DNA of 64,000 nucleotides from Ryuthela nishihirai (GCA_038380435.1 JAWZYU010000028.1:45009095-45073094); one strand, 5' to 3'; counted from the stretch's first letter, positions 44,830-55,645 are shown. The notes: generated by a model from the sequence alone, not told the origin. A program made the numbers and translations.

Positions 44830-45221
44830 TGTGGCGGGGGTGGCTCAGTCGGTAGCGCGCTAGGCTCGTAATCTGTAGTTCCCAGGTTCGAGTCCCAGCT
44901 GGGTCAGCGTTGAGATTTATCTCCGCAAAATTCCCCGCCCTGCCCACGGTCAGTAGGGGACACCGATGGGCTTGGAAAGGCCGCCGTCCGTCGGATGGGA
45001 CGTTAAGCCGTGACCCCGTGTGGGGAGAGCCATCCCCTGTGCACGTTAAAGAACACGCTGGATGGCCTTGACGGGAGGCAACCATCTGTCTCCCAACAGC
45101 TGTTCCAGTGGGTCCCCTCCCCCAACCTTCTCTGAGCCTTCGCGGTCCATGTGACCTGGCCATTTAGCCCATGGTGTGCAAAAAAGTGCCGCTCAGAGGT
45201 AAAACAACCCAACCCAACCCA
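44830..45221 (+). mobile_element. SINE-A, representative full-length copy
   Basis: Exact 13-bp TSD ATCCATTTCTAAG at 44817-44829 and 45222-45234. Layout: GC-rich 5' start GGCGGGGGTGGCTCAG; tRNA-like head to about 44910 with GTAGCGCGCTAGGCTCGTAA; the TTGAGATTTATCTCCGC link; a conserved middle from CACCGATGGGCTTGGAAAGG to GCACGTTAAAGAACACGC; a 3' part with TAGCCCATGGTGTGC and GTGCCGCTCAGAGG; tail AAAACAACCCAACCC(AACCC). No protein is encoded. It relies on polymerase III for transcription and on LINE enzymes for insertion. The tail is an AACCC microsatellite, not poly-A. The conserved middle recalls domains shared by SINEs of distant animals (MetaSINE or Inv type, from memory). Confidence 0.96.
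44841..44895 (+). promoter_or_regulatory. Internal polymerase III promoter (A and B boxes) of the SINE-A head
   Basis: A box TGGCTCAGTCGG at 44841-44852 and B box GGTTCGAGTCC at 44885-44895 fit the consensus patterns TRGCNNARYNGG and GGTTCGANTCC. The same boxes are present in most full-length copies. Whether this copy is transcribed cannot be seen. Confidence 0.85.
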
Positions 45222-45234
45222 ATCCATTTCTAAG

Positions 45235-45426
45235 AGCTTGGGTTACTTGTGACTTGGCGGTTTTTTCCATTGTTCAAAGAAGAGTTAAAATAACCCAAAA
45301 CCCACACAGAGAGCTCTACATCTGTGAATAAGAAGTATACATGGAATTCTAAAAATTAAATAGAGTCATTAATGCTTATTAAAGAAAACTATATTTAACA
45401 AGTGTTGCGATATCACTAAGAATATA
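45235..45426 (+). mobile_element. Old SINE-A tail remnant and spacer
   Basis: 45235-45302 (CTTGTGACTTGGCGGTTTTT to AAAATAACCCAAAACCC) is a decayed SINE-A 3' end. The remainder is AT-rich spacer. Confidence 0.6.
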
Positions 45427-45499
45427 CACCGAAGAGCCAAAACATTATGACCACCTGCCTAATATGATGTTGGTCCTCCACATGCTGCCAAAACAGCTC

Positions 45500-46330
45500 T
45501 TACCCGGCGAGGCACGGTTTCTACAAGATTTCTAAAGGTGTCTTGTGGATCTGGTACCAACACGTTACCAGCAGATCCTTTAACTCTTGTATATAAACTG
45601 ACAGGCTCCTGTCAGACCTCTGTGGCAAGCAGCTGCTTGAGGGGGGTATTTTTATAAGGTAGAGGTTGAGCCGCCGCAGATCGGATATGCTGTTCCGACA
45701 CAAATCACTCAATTGGATTGATGTCTGGGGAATTTGGAAGCCAGGGCAATACCTAGAAGTCTTCCTCATGTTTCGCGAACTTTCTCGACGAATACAGGCA
45801 GTGTGGCATGGCACATTATCCTGCTGAAAGAAGGCACTACTAGAGGGATATAACGTTGCCATGAAAAGATGTACCTGGTCTGCAATGATGTTTAGGTAGG
45901 TAGTAGACGTCATAGTTCCTGCACATGAATGACTGGACCCAGGAGTTCCCAGCAGAACATTGTCCAAAGCATTACACTTCCTCCACCGGCTTGTTTTCGT
46001 TCCAGAGTGCATCCTAGTTCCAACACTTGTCCAGGGAAACGACGCACACGTACCTGACTGTACACATTGTGTAACAGGAAACGAGATTCATCGGACTAGA
46101 CGACCTTTTTCAATCATTGAAGGTCCAGTTTTGATGCTTGCGTCCCATTGCAGGCATTTTCGTCAGTGAACCGAGGTTAGCATGAGCACTGGGAGTGCCC
46201 TGCAGCTACGCAGCCCAATTTTCAGCAGGGTTCGATGTACTCTGCATTGTGACACATTAATCCTGTCACCAGCATTCAACTTAAGAACGAGTTGCACCAC
46301 AGTATCCCTTCTATTATCTCGTACCATACG
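45500..46330 (-). pseudogene. Tc1-like transposase pseudogene, copy 3
   Basis: On the minus strand fragments in different frames include FFQQDNVPCHTACIRRESSR (second catalytic Asp region) and ELKDLLVTCWYQIHKTPLEI (C-terminal part). N-terminal pieces such as RLSRMVRDNRRDTVVQLVLK and VHRTLLKIG are found near 46240-46330. The frames are broken in many places, and the SINE-B tail insertion disrupts the C-terminal third. Confidence 0.85.
45592..45657 (+). mobile_element. SINE-B tail-only insertion in Tc1 copy 3
   Basis: AAACTGACAGGCTCCTGTCA through CAGCTGCTTGAGGGGGGTAT matches the last ~65 bp of the SINE-B copy at 51078-51288. The head is absent. Confidence 0.88.
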
Positions 46331-46428
46331 GGATAGCCTTCGCTCACCTCTGTATCCCTTCTGTAAATTATATTTCAATAATAAATACCTGAGATCAGGA
46401 GCTTTTAGATTTTATGAAGTGTAAAACC

Positions 46429-47495
46429 TCAGGTATCGAAAATAGTTCCTCTAATACGATTGTAAACGGTTTCTGCACTTGTGGAACCCATGGCAGAAAT
46501 GACATTATCAAAAAATTTTAAATTACTACGAGTGCTGGGAGGTCGATAACAAAAATATGCTACTTCATCTATAAAACAAAGAACTATTCCTGCCATTAAT
46601 CTTATTCCATTCCTTCGGAGTGTAGTTTTAACGTAGATTGGGCATGAATATATAAAGCTGGAGATTTATTATTCAAAGCTGCAATCACGTAACAGTTTTC
46701 GCCATTAGAACTGACTTTCGTAACGATACAATAGATGCCAAGTTCTCTTGCATTAAGCTCGACTTCCTCATTTTCCAAATAGCTTCAAATTACTGATATG
46801 AAGTTGAAGCCTTTTTTCTTTGTCTTGCTCGGCGAAAATTTGATGTCCACAAATAACAGGTTATTCGTATAAATTATTACTTGGGAAGAACCATGACCGT
46901 GGAGTCAGTTTGGTGAGTTATTATTTTCGGCCACGTAAAATGATGAAAATGGTGGATCGGCCAAAACTTCGTTTGGGCTCTCTCTTTCTTTATGAAGTAT
47001 TTCTTTACTCTTTCGCCCACAAATATTTCCTTCTTCAGAATCCTCTTTGAAAATGGGGGCGGGGGTGGCTCAGTCGGTAGCGCGCCAGGCTCGTAATCTG
47101 TAGTTCCCAGGTTCGAGTCCCAGCTGGGTCAGCGTTAAGATTTATCTCCGCAAAATTCCCCGCCCTGACCACGGTCAGTAGGGGACACCGATGGGCTTGG
47201 AAAGGCCGCCGTCCGTCGGATGGGACGTTAAGCCGTGGCACCGTGTGCGGGAGAGCCATACTCTGTGCACGTTAAAGAACACGCTGGATGGCCTTGACGG
47301 GAGGCTACCATCTGTCACCCAACAGATGTTCCATTGGGTCCCCTCCCCCAACCTTCTCTGAGCCTTCGGGGTCCATGTGACCTGGCCATTTAGCCTATGG
47401 TGTGCAAAAAAAGTGCCGCTCAGAGGTAAAACAACCCAACCCTCTTTGAAAATGAGATGGGTGGGAGCAATTTTCGATTTGAGAGAGTGCAACAT
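46429..47495 (-). pseudogene. Unrecognised protein-coding remnant, split by a SINE-A
   Basis: Minus strand. A frame begins at a Met codon (47495-47493), reads MLHSLKSKIAPTHLIFKE and is then broken by the SINE-A at 47056-47440. It resumes at about 47042 in the same frame as DSEEGNICGRKSKEILHKE. It continues to 46602 with only two internal stops (46905-46907 and 46785-46787), through IYTNNLLFVDIKFSPSKTKK and GIYCIVTKVSSNGENCYVIA. After a stop at 46602-46604 a one-base shift gives a further 55-codon open stretch, with LCFIDEVAYFCYRPPSTRSN and FFDNVISAMGSTSAETVY, ending at 46429-46431. About 210 codons with so few stops is unusual for DNA this AT-rich. I do not recognise the family and give it no function. 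It could be an old host gene, a transposon-encoded protein or an integrated viral gene. Confidence 0.55.
47056..47440 (+). mobile_element. SINE-A inserted in the unknown coding remnant
   Basis: Exact 14-bp TSD CCTCTTTGAAAATG at 47042-47055 and 47441-47454. Close to consensus. Confidence 0.97.
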
Positions 47496-47715
47496 TTATT
47501 CTTTACCTCTGTCAGATGTTGACAGAAGTTTATCGCTGATTGCAAATGTGGCAAGGAGGAAGGATTGAAAAGTGTTTGAGAAGAACTGCCTATGAGGAAA
47601 GATGATAGAGAGTTATTGAAAAAGGAAATCAAAAGTTTAAGGATGCATTAAGAAATATTTTATCAATATAATATGTTAATCGAATCTCTACAACGCGGTT
47701 TCTCAAATTGCAGAT
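47496..47715. other. Spacer
   Basis: No repeat recognised. May include sequence upstream of the remnant's first Met codon; no promoter motif identified. Confidence 0.35.
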
Positions 47716-48452
47716 TTGAGTTGGGTTATTTCAATTCTGATCGACAGTTTTTTTTTTTTGCATAAACTAGGATAAATAGCCAGGTCACAAACACCCCAAA
47801 GGCTAAGAGAAGGATGACGGAATGAAATCCAGTGGACACAAATGGAAGCTCTGGTTACGTTGTTTTAGTTCTGAGTGAAATTTTTGTGAATGCAATGGAT
47901 TAAATGGCCAGGTCTCAATGACCCCAAGAGAGCAGCTGTTGGTTTAATTGGTAGAGCGACAGAGCTTCCATAATCTGCAGTTTCCAGATTCAAGTGCCAT
48001 CTCTGCTAGCGTTGAGATTTATCTCCTGAAAACATATTGAAATCTGTTGAACACAAAACGAAAATTTGAAGGTTGGGTGTTTTTTCTTTTGAATACAATG
48101 GGATAAATGACCAGGTCACACAGACCCCGAAGGCTCAGAGAAGGTTGGTGGTGGGAACCCACTGGAACAACTGTTGGGAGACAGATAGTAGTCTCCTGTC
48201 AAGGCCACCCAGGGTGTTCTTTAACGTGCACAGGGTATGACTCTCCCGCACACGGCGCTACTGCTTAACATCCCGGCTTTACGTCACATCCGACAGACAG
48301 CGTCCTTTCCAAGCCCATCGGTGGTCCCTACTGACCGTGGGCAGGATTGGGGTTTTACGGAGATAAATCTCAACGCTGGCCAATCTGGGACTCGAACCTG
48401 AGAACTGCAGATTATGAGCCTGGCGCGCTACCGACTGAGTCACCCCCGTCAC
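47716..48452. mobile_element. Mosaic of SINE-A fragments
   Basis: Old minus-strand 3' pieces at 47716-47850 and 47860-47935, then a plus-strand head scrap at about 47936-48030 (GGTTTAATTGGTAGAGCGAC). A fuller diverged minus-strand copy follows at 48071-48452, whose head complement reads CTCATAATCTGCAG. Confidence 0.85.
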
Positions 48453-48820
48453 CAAAATCTAGATTTTTTGACACCATTCCTTCAGTAGGTAAAAAGTTAT
48501 GTAAGCTAGAATATTTCACAACAGCAATGCATCATAACACTTTACCTCATAAATTAAAACTTAAATAATAAGCACAATTTCAGACCATTTAATAAAATTA
48601 CCTAATTACTTATTAATATTAATTTAATTTATTAATTTAAGTTTTAATTCCCTAGGTAAATTCTTGTGACTCTTTAAATACTGAAAAAATATTGTTGAAA
48701 AATCAATATTTAAATAGATTCGATTATGCTCTTTAATTTATCTTCAATCACATTTTTCCATTTAAGACATCTTTAAGAAGTTATAGAGATTCGAGATTTG
48801 ATTTACGTTGACGTAACATA
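48453..48820. other. AT-rich spacer
   Basis: Nothing identifiable beyond the TSD at the right edge. Confidence 0.4.
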
Positions 48821-49220
48821 GAGTGTTGGGTTGTTTTACCTCTGAGCGCCACTTTTTTGCACACCATGGGCTAAATGGCCAGGTCACATGGACCCCGAAG
48901 GCTCAGAGAAGGTTGGAGTAGGGGACCCACTGGAACAGCTGTTGGGAGACAGATGATAGCCTCCCGTCAAGGCCATCCAGCGTGTTCTTTAACGTGCACA
49001 GGGTATGGCTCTCCCACACACGGGGCCACGGCTTAACGTCCCATCCGACGGACAGCGGCCTTTCCAAGTGTCCCCTACTGACATCGGTATCCCCTACTGA
49101 CCGTGGGCAGAGCGGGGAATTTTTGCGGAGATAAATCTCAACGCTGACCCAGCTGGGACTCGAACCTGGGAACTACAGATTACGAGCCTGGCGCGCTACC
49201 GACTGAGCCACCCCCGCCCC
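48821..49220 (-). mobile_element. SINE-A copy with a short internal duplication
   Basis: TSD ACGTAACATA at 48811-48820 and 49221-49230. The TGTCCCCTACTGAC segment is partially duplicated near 49068-49100. Confidence 0.95.
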
Positions 49221-49230
49221 ACGTAACATA

Positions 49231-50010
49231 CAAATTCGTACTATTTTGCTAAGGTAGTATAATATATCAGTCAGCTTGGGCTAATTATCAAAAGCCGTAT
49301 CGATCTTCCGAACGACTTGAAGACAGTAAATTTTAGCCATCTCGTATTCTTCATTAGAATAGCATAAGGAACATGTTCAAAAGCTGTTAGAGGAACTGCT
49401 ACTTTCCAGTCATTACAACTGAAACAATCAAAGATAAACGTTAATATGAACTCTTTGCTCAAGGATCCAAAGCTTCACTGAACAATGCAAAACTTCTTGC
49501 TGCAATGAATCACGGTTTAGCTCACACAGCGGCTTAATCTCTTTTCTAATTACGCTCTCAGAAACATTGGAAATGATTCGTTCTCAGTTGTTTTACTTCA
49601 GGACTCCTGACTACGTTTTCTAGAATCAGGTTTCCGTCATTTCGGTTTCCAAAGTAGATTGGCTTATAATGATATCGGATGCGAAACGATTTAATTTTTG
49701 AATGGCGTGCTTTGCTTTTTTTTTTTAACTTTATGATGGAGTTGATACGTTTATTGATCTGTTGTCTGAAGCGCTATTTATATTCTGGATGGGTTTAGGA
49801 GGCTTTGATAGATTGTTCTTGAGTTTTTTAATTTAAGTAGCTAAATATACACACTTCTCTGACAAAAACAAATAGAGAATTTCTATCTCTCGTATGGAAA
49901 ACTGAATTCAATGTTTAGAAATTTCCGCAATAAACTTTCTAAGATAAAATGTCACTGAATGATAAAAATTAAACATTTATATAAAACCTATCTAGAAATT
50001 TAACAATTCT
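49231..50010. other. Unassigned interval
   Basis: A minus-strand frame of 63 codons (49462-49271) contains CNDWKVAVPLTAFEHVPYAI and SFGRSIRLLII. No family recognised. The rest is AT-rich. Confidence 0.35.
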
Positions 50011-50015
50011 GCAGG

Positions 50016-50694
50016 ACTTTTTTTCCTCTGAGTGGCTGTTTTTTTTTAAGTACAGTCGTTCAAATAAATATCTGAACACTATTTGTTGATTGCAGAATTC
50101 AGAAAAAATATCTGGCAACCTTCGTGTGGTTGCCAGATCACTAATTTCTAAAAAAGAACGTTGCCAGATATTTTTTCTGAATTCTGCAATCAACCATAGT
50201 GTTCGGATATTTATTTGAGCGACTGTACAATGGGATAAAAGACAAGTCTTAAGGACTTCAAGAGCTCAGAGAAGGTTGTGGTAAGGGAACCAACTGGACA
50301 GCTGTTAGGAGACAGATGAAAGCCTCAAGTCATCCAGCGTGTTGTTTAACGTCCACAGAGTAAGAGCCTCCTGCACATGGAGCTACGGTTCAACATCTCA
50401 TTCTATGGATGCTGGACTTCCGGGGCCGGGGGTGGCTCAGTCAGTAGTGCGCCAGGGATCGTAATCTTCAGTTCGCAGGTTCGAGTTCCACTTGGTCAAG
50501 GGTTGAGATTGGTCAAAGGAGAGCCATACCCTGTGGTTGTTAAAGAACATGCTGGATGGTCTTGACGGGAAGCTACCATCTGTCTCCTAATAGCTGTCTA
50601 CTGGGTTCCCTCCCTCCAACCTTCTCGGGGTCTTTATGACCTCATTTAGCCATTGCGTGCAAAAAAAGTTGCGCTAAGAGGTGAAACAACCCAA
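50016..50694. mobile_element. Old SINE-A split by a MITE, plus a second SINE-A fragment
   Basis: A diverged minus-strand SINE-A (50016-50052 and 50226-50420) is interrupted in its TTTTTTGCACACAATGGG region by the MITE at 50053-50225. A plus-strand copy follows at 50421-50694 with an internal deletion joining GGTTGAGATTGGTCAAAGGA to GAGAGCCATACCC-like sequence. Confidence 0.85.
50053..50225. mobile_element. Palindromic MITE, copy 4 (short form)
   Basis: 173 bp with TA flanks (50051-50052 and 50226-50227). It has the same ends as the longer copies but lacks about 40 bp around the centre of the left arm. Confidence 0.92.
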
Positions 50695-51066
50695 CAAAAC
50701 TAGATTTGATTATGATCTGTATCTTCAGTCACATTTCTCTATCAAATGCATATTTTAGACAGTTCAATAGCTTCCAAATTAGATTCCCAGTGATATAATA
50801 GGGAAAGGCTCAAATATTTTAGGGCAGTGCATATCATAGTTTTGTTTACTTTTCGACAAAATCATGTAGCATTTTTTTTTCACGGTTAACCGTAATGGTA
50901 TGATTGGAAATATAGATATTTTAGGTTGATGGAAAATTTGAAGGATATACTCTCTTTAAAACTGTGCCGTCACATACGAGAGAAGTTATAAGAATTATCA
51001 AAAAAAAAAGACCAAGTGTAAATATTGCAAGAGAAGCAATAGTGGATGGAAGAAAAACAATTAAAT
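50695..51066. other. AT-rich spacer
   Basis: Nothing identifiable. Confidence 0.4.
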
Positions 51067-51079
51067 GTAGTTGTTTTTT

Positions 51080-51290
51080 GCCGTCCCGTGGCCGAGTGGT
51101 TAGCACGCTTGGCTATTGATCTAAGGGACCGGGTTCGAGCCCCGGGTAAGTCATGGATGTGTGTGTCGTTTTTCTGCTGAGGTCCTGCCATCCTCACAGA
51201 TCTTCTACTATGGCATATAAACTGACAGGCTCCTGTCAGACCTCTGTGGCAAGCAGCTGCTTGAGGGGGTATTTATTTTATTTATTTGTA
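51080..51290 (+). mobile_element. SINE-B, full-length copy
   Basis: tRNA-like head with A box TGGCCGAGTGG (51089-51099) and B box GGTTCGAGCCC (51132-51142), and a body GGTCCTGCCATCCTCACAGA. The tail region contains the palindrome CTGACAGGCTCCTGTCAG, then AAGCAGCTGCTTGAGGGGGT and ATTT units. A possible imperfect TSD, TGTAGTTGTTTTT against TGTAGCTCGTTTT, flanks it. The parent tRNA is not clear from the anticodon loop. Confidence 0.9.
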
Positions 51291-52180
51291 GCTCGTTTTC
51301 AAGAAACAAAAATAAAGAGCTAATGTTTTCACTTTTTCGTCTGACCATCTATCGATAGTCAACATTTTTGTTTTTAGGGATATATTTTTCCTATTTATAT
51401 ATTTATTTTGGTTAGAAGTGTCATATAGGCATCGATGAAATATTATGATTCCTATTTTTTCAATCTTCCAATAGCTCTAATATCCTCTCTAACGGTACAA
51501 AAATTTGGAAAATTTCAAAACAATTTTAATGAATATTGCAAATGATCTATCGAAGCTAAAAGTTGAAATTTTTCTTGTTGGATATCCTAGGCAAAAGGTT
51601 TACATGACAGCAAAAGGTTGATCTCTTACTTCAAGTGTTTATCCCTTGAAGTAAAGGATCAAGTGAAAAAAATCTTTTTTTAAGATTTAATAGATAAAAA
51701 TGAAACATTATTTTTTTATTTTGTAGGTATTAATAAAATTTATTATTTACATTTTTCCTATCATTTATTATTTCAAATTTTCAATGTCAAGGCATAAAAT
51801 AAAACTTCAGTAAATAAGTGGGAGGTTCGAATTTTTAAGATCGATACTTGGTATATATATATTATATCTAATCGATACTTGGTAGTAAACATTTTGTCTC
51901 GTGAATTCTTGCCATTCTATTATTTGCAATATTTCGGGAAAGAAGCATTTCAGGAATAGGAACTTTTTTATTTATTGTTTACTCACTCGAACAAGTCACA
52001 TAAATTTTACAAACGAATTTTGACTCACCCTGTATATTAAAACGGAATTTGGGCTGGGTTCCTGAGCTGCAATTGTTTGCATACGATAGGATAAATGGCC
52101 AGGTTACAGGGACCCCAAAGACTGATAGACGGTCGGGAGAATTGAGAGAGATAATAATTAGTTACATAACCAAACATTTG
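51291..52180. other. AT-rich interval with an old SINE-A scrap
   Basis: Mostly unassigned. 52051-52140 (minus) retains GATAAATGGCCAGGTTACAG, a SINE-A 3' fragment. TATATATATATTATAT near 51855 is a TA microsatellite. Confidence 0.5.
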
Positions 52181-53170
52181 GAAAAGTGGCAAAAATGACG
52201 ATTAGGGCAAAGGGATTGAAAATTTGGCAGAAATAATAATGATAGTAATGAGGATTACAACAAAAGGATTGAGAAATTGTCGAAATGACAAAGATATTGG
52301 TTAAAAATTAGAAGAAACGGATTGAAAATTTGTCAGAAATAATAATGATATTAATGAAGATTAGAACAAAGAGATTGAAAATTTGGCAGAAATAATAATG
52401 ATAGTAATGAGGATTACAACAAAAGGATTGAGAAATTGTCGAAATGACAAAGATATTGGTTAAAAATTAGAAGAAACGGATTGAAAATTTGTCAGAAATA
52501 ATAATGATATTAATGAAGATTAGAACAAAGAGATTGAAAATTTGGCAGAAATAATAATGATAGTAATGAGGATTACAACAAAAGGATTGAGAAATTGTCT
52601 AAATGACAAAGATATTGGTTAAAAATTAGAAGAAACGGATTGAAAATTTGTCAGAAATAATAATGATATTAATGAAGATTAGAACAAAGAGATTGAAAAT
52701 TTGGCAGAAATAATAATGATAGTAATGAGGATTACAACAAAAGGATTGAGAAATTGTCGAAATGACAAAGACATTGGTTAAAAATTAGAAGAAACGGATT
52801 GAGAATTTGTCAGAAATAATAATGATATTAATGAAGATTAGAACAAAGAGATTGAAAATTTGGCAGAAATAATAATGATAGTAATGAGGATTACAACAAA
52901 TGGATTGAGAAATTGTCGAAATGACAAAGATATTGGTTAAAAATTAGAAGAAACGGATTGAAAATTTGTCAGAAATAATAATAATGATATTAATGAAGAT
53001 TAGAACAAAGGGATTGAGAAATTGTCTAAATGACAACGATATTGTGAGAATTAAACAAAAGGATTAAAAGTTGGCACAAATGACAACGATAATGGTGAGA
53101 ATTGGAACAAAAGGACTGAAAAGTTGACAGAAACGTCGGTGATATTGAAGAGAATTAGAACAAAAAGGAA
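52181..53170. repeat. Higher-order tandem repeat: 159-bp unit of three ~53-bp monomers
   Basis: The motif ATTTGGCAGAAATAATAATG starts at 52222, 52381, 52540, 52699 and 52858, an exact 159-bp period. Within each unit, three related monomers start GATTGAAAATTTGGCAGAAA, GATTGAGAAATTGTCGAAAT and GATTGAAAATTTGTCAGAAA. Edge monomers (52181-52221 and 53010-53170) are diverged and not phased as trimers. Confidence 0.95.
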
Positions 53171-55211
53171 ATTAGGGAACGGTAAGAAATGTGTCTAGCG
53201 TAATAACATTATTTTAGCGAAATGTTTGCTTCGTAAAGGATAAGAAAACTTTTAAAAAGATCTTTTTGCTAATATACATAGTTTTAAAATAGAAGAAAAG
53301 GTACTCAGTTGATAAAAGACAAGAAGAAAAAATATACAGAGTACAGAGATACAGAGAGAGAGAAAACGGAAAAGAAACTTAAAAAAAGAAGAAAGCGTCT
53401 TGTGTAAGAAAAAAAAAAAGTGGTCTGGAAAGAAAACGTGAAATAACAGCAAACATCCTAAAGGAGACCCGAAAAGAAGCGGAAATTAGAAAGTGCAAGA
53501 TAAAACAACAGGAAGTTGAAAAAAAAAGAGAAGTCGTGCGTAAAGAAAAGAGGATGACGAACGATATGCAGAGAAAGTGACAAAAAACTAAGCAATGGGG
53601 GGGGGATTCTTAAACTTAATATAAATACTCTGAATAAGGGAAAAGACTTCATAAAGTTTACGGAAACTCAAACTAGCGCTAAAATCCGTGGTATGCTCGA
53701 AAAGGTATATATAAGAGAGAGAAATAGAAGATAGAATAGCGAATGAGTTGTTTATTTTCTTGTTTTGTTCGCAACACTGTTTAGTGAAGTGTTTTCAAAA
53801 TTTCCATTATCAAGATTCGAATCAGTTTTACGAGATCAACTTTTCGAAAAATGAAAAACAATCGTATCTTTTTTTTTTATGATTTCCTGTCTTTAACCTT
53901 TTAGACTTTATTCGAAGTACGTTTTCTGTCACCACTCCACCAAAGCTCACACACACAAAAAAAAGAAATAGTGTGGCAACTAAGGTTGTAAAACAGAACT
54001 TCTGACCGAAGTGGAGAGGTATAAAGTTGATGAAAAATCTTTCCTCGTCTGTATTCACAAGAGATAAGCTGAGATTAAAGTTCCCCTTCCACATCCTGTG
54101 GAACAGCAACCGAAACTCAGATAGCAAACCCCGTTACGCTTACGTTATATTCAATTTATACACCTGCGAAAGATGCTATTTACTGAGTTATCCGAACATA
54201 TCCAGTTGATGAAATAGCTTTGCCAGTAGCATCAAGACCCTTCTCACCCTCTATTATGCACTCATATACCTCATAGCTGGGAGATGTTCGAGACTTCTTC
54301 TATTGTGTAAATGAAGAAGCAAGCAGAGCTCGCTTCATATTCTAGACTGAAAGGTATAACGTTTACGACACCATAAACGTGTTCCTGTGGCCGTACGTAA
54401 CGCACACTGCAATGTTTTCGTTTTTTTGTTCATAACATCGAATCAAGGACGGTGATAAAACGTGTGATGAAGAAGAGTAAGAGAGGAGATGGGAGACCGA
54501 GGAGCTAATCGACCGGATTCGGCTCACCCTAAGAAAACGATGATTTTCTGGAAATGCCAGAGAAGGTAGTAAAACGGCGTCTCCCTCCAGGGAGAATGCG
54601 TAACCTAGCCAAGCAAGGACTAAAGGTGCTAGCATCTGGTGTAGCCATCCATTAAAGAAAAAATGTATTTCCCTGTGGGGACTTTCAGCAAGGGAGGGAT
54701 GGGGAGAGGGAGGCAGGGTAAAGGAATGGGAGGAACCTCTTAGAAGGAGCTATGAACGCTTATCTTATAGAAGCCAACTTCAATCATCAGCAGCACTCAA
54801 GAGAAAGATTCTTGGAGTGGTTGAATCGCTATTTATAAGAGGTGTGCTACTGTATCGCAATATTTTCTTTGTTCGTGGCGTATTCACTTTATTTTTTAAG
54901 AGTTCGTGCGATAGATAGGAAGATGCATACGATGTGATACGTGTGATAGATGCATTCGAAGTTTGGGAAGAAATGTATAAGACGGGATTAGATTAAAGAC
55001 GATAGTTTGTTTTCGTAGTTTGCTATGTTGTTTTGGATGATTCTGGAAACGAATCGTTGAAAAAATTCGCCACTACTTGGTAAACACCAAATACAATTGA
55101 TGCAAAGAGTGTTTCCACGTCAGAAATCAAATTTGAAGATTCACGGCATCAAGAAATGGAAGTTTATAAAGGAGAAATATTCACCTGACCATAGTTGTTG
55201 ATCATATACAC
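53171..55211. other. Unassigned AT-rich interval
   Basis: 53240-53600 is purine-rich on the plus strand. A minus-strand frame of 99 codons (54127-53828) and one of 90 codons (54635-54363) have no recognisable domain. No dispersed repeat identified. Confidence 0.35.
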
Positions 55212-55645
55212 CAATGTTTCCCAAAGTGGGCGATACCGCCCCCCGGGGGGCGCTGGAACGATCCAGGGGGTCGGTAGTAGCCTCGGGTGCAATTGGGGGG
55301 CGGTGGAAGCATAAAGAAAGAAGGGAAGATAAGAAAATTTTCAAAAACCGTTCGTACATGTTTCATCTGTTGTGTAAAACAATTTTATAATTTCAAGCTT
55401 CAATGTGTTTTATTTACAACAACATCTTTCTTTATTATGTTGTAGGACGTAGGTAGAAATATAGATGCATAAAAGAACGCAAATTTGTCACTGAATCTTT
55501 CTGTTTATTCGCTTAAAAAAGGTAGATTTGCAGGGGGGCGCTCAGTAAATTTTTTTGCTGAAAAGGGGTCGGTAGGACAAATAAGTTTGTCCTACCGCCC
55601 CCTGGAAAGCTACCTTTTTTAAATATATAAGTTTGGGAACCTCTG
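55212..55645. mobile_element. Probable hAT-like non-autonomous element, 434 bp
   Basis: Left end CAATGTTTCCCAAAGTGGGC and right-end complement CAGAGGTTCCCAAAC are imperfect inverted repeats typical of hAT ends. Internal sequence repeats CCGCCCCCCGGGGGGCGC and its parts, and contains TAGGACAAATAAGTTTGTCC (palindromic, near 55572). The 8-bp flanks (ATATACAC and ATCTAGAT) match poorly, so the TSD is not confirmed. Confidence 0.75.

Larger units (their letters stand above)
45427..46350 (-). mobile_element. Tc1-like transposon, copy 3, truncated
   Basis: Left end TACACCGAAGAGCCAAAACA matches the family terminal repeat. The element then follows copy 2 in the same orientation until about 46350, where it breaks off after CTTCGCTCACCT. 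The transposase N-terminus and far inverted repeat are lost. A SINE-B tail is inserted at about 45592-45657. Confidence 0.9.

Noticed and set aside
44841..44910. SINE-A heads as functional tRNA genes
   Set aside because: They have A and B boxes but no paired acceptor stem that I can draw, and they are always joined to the SINE body.
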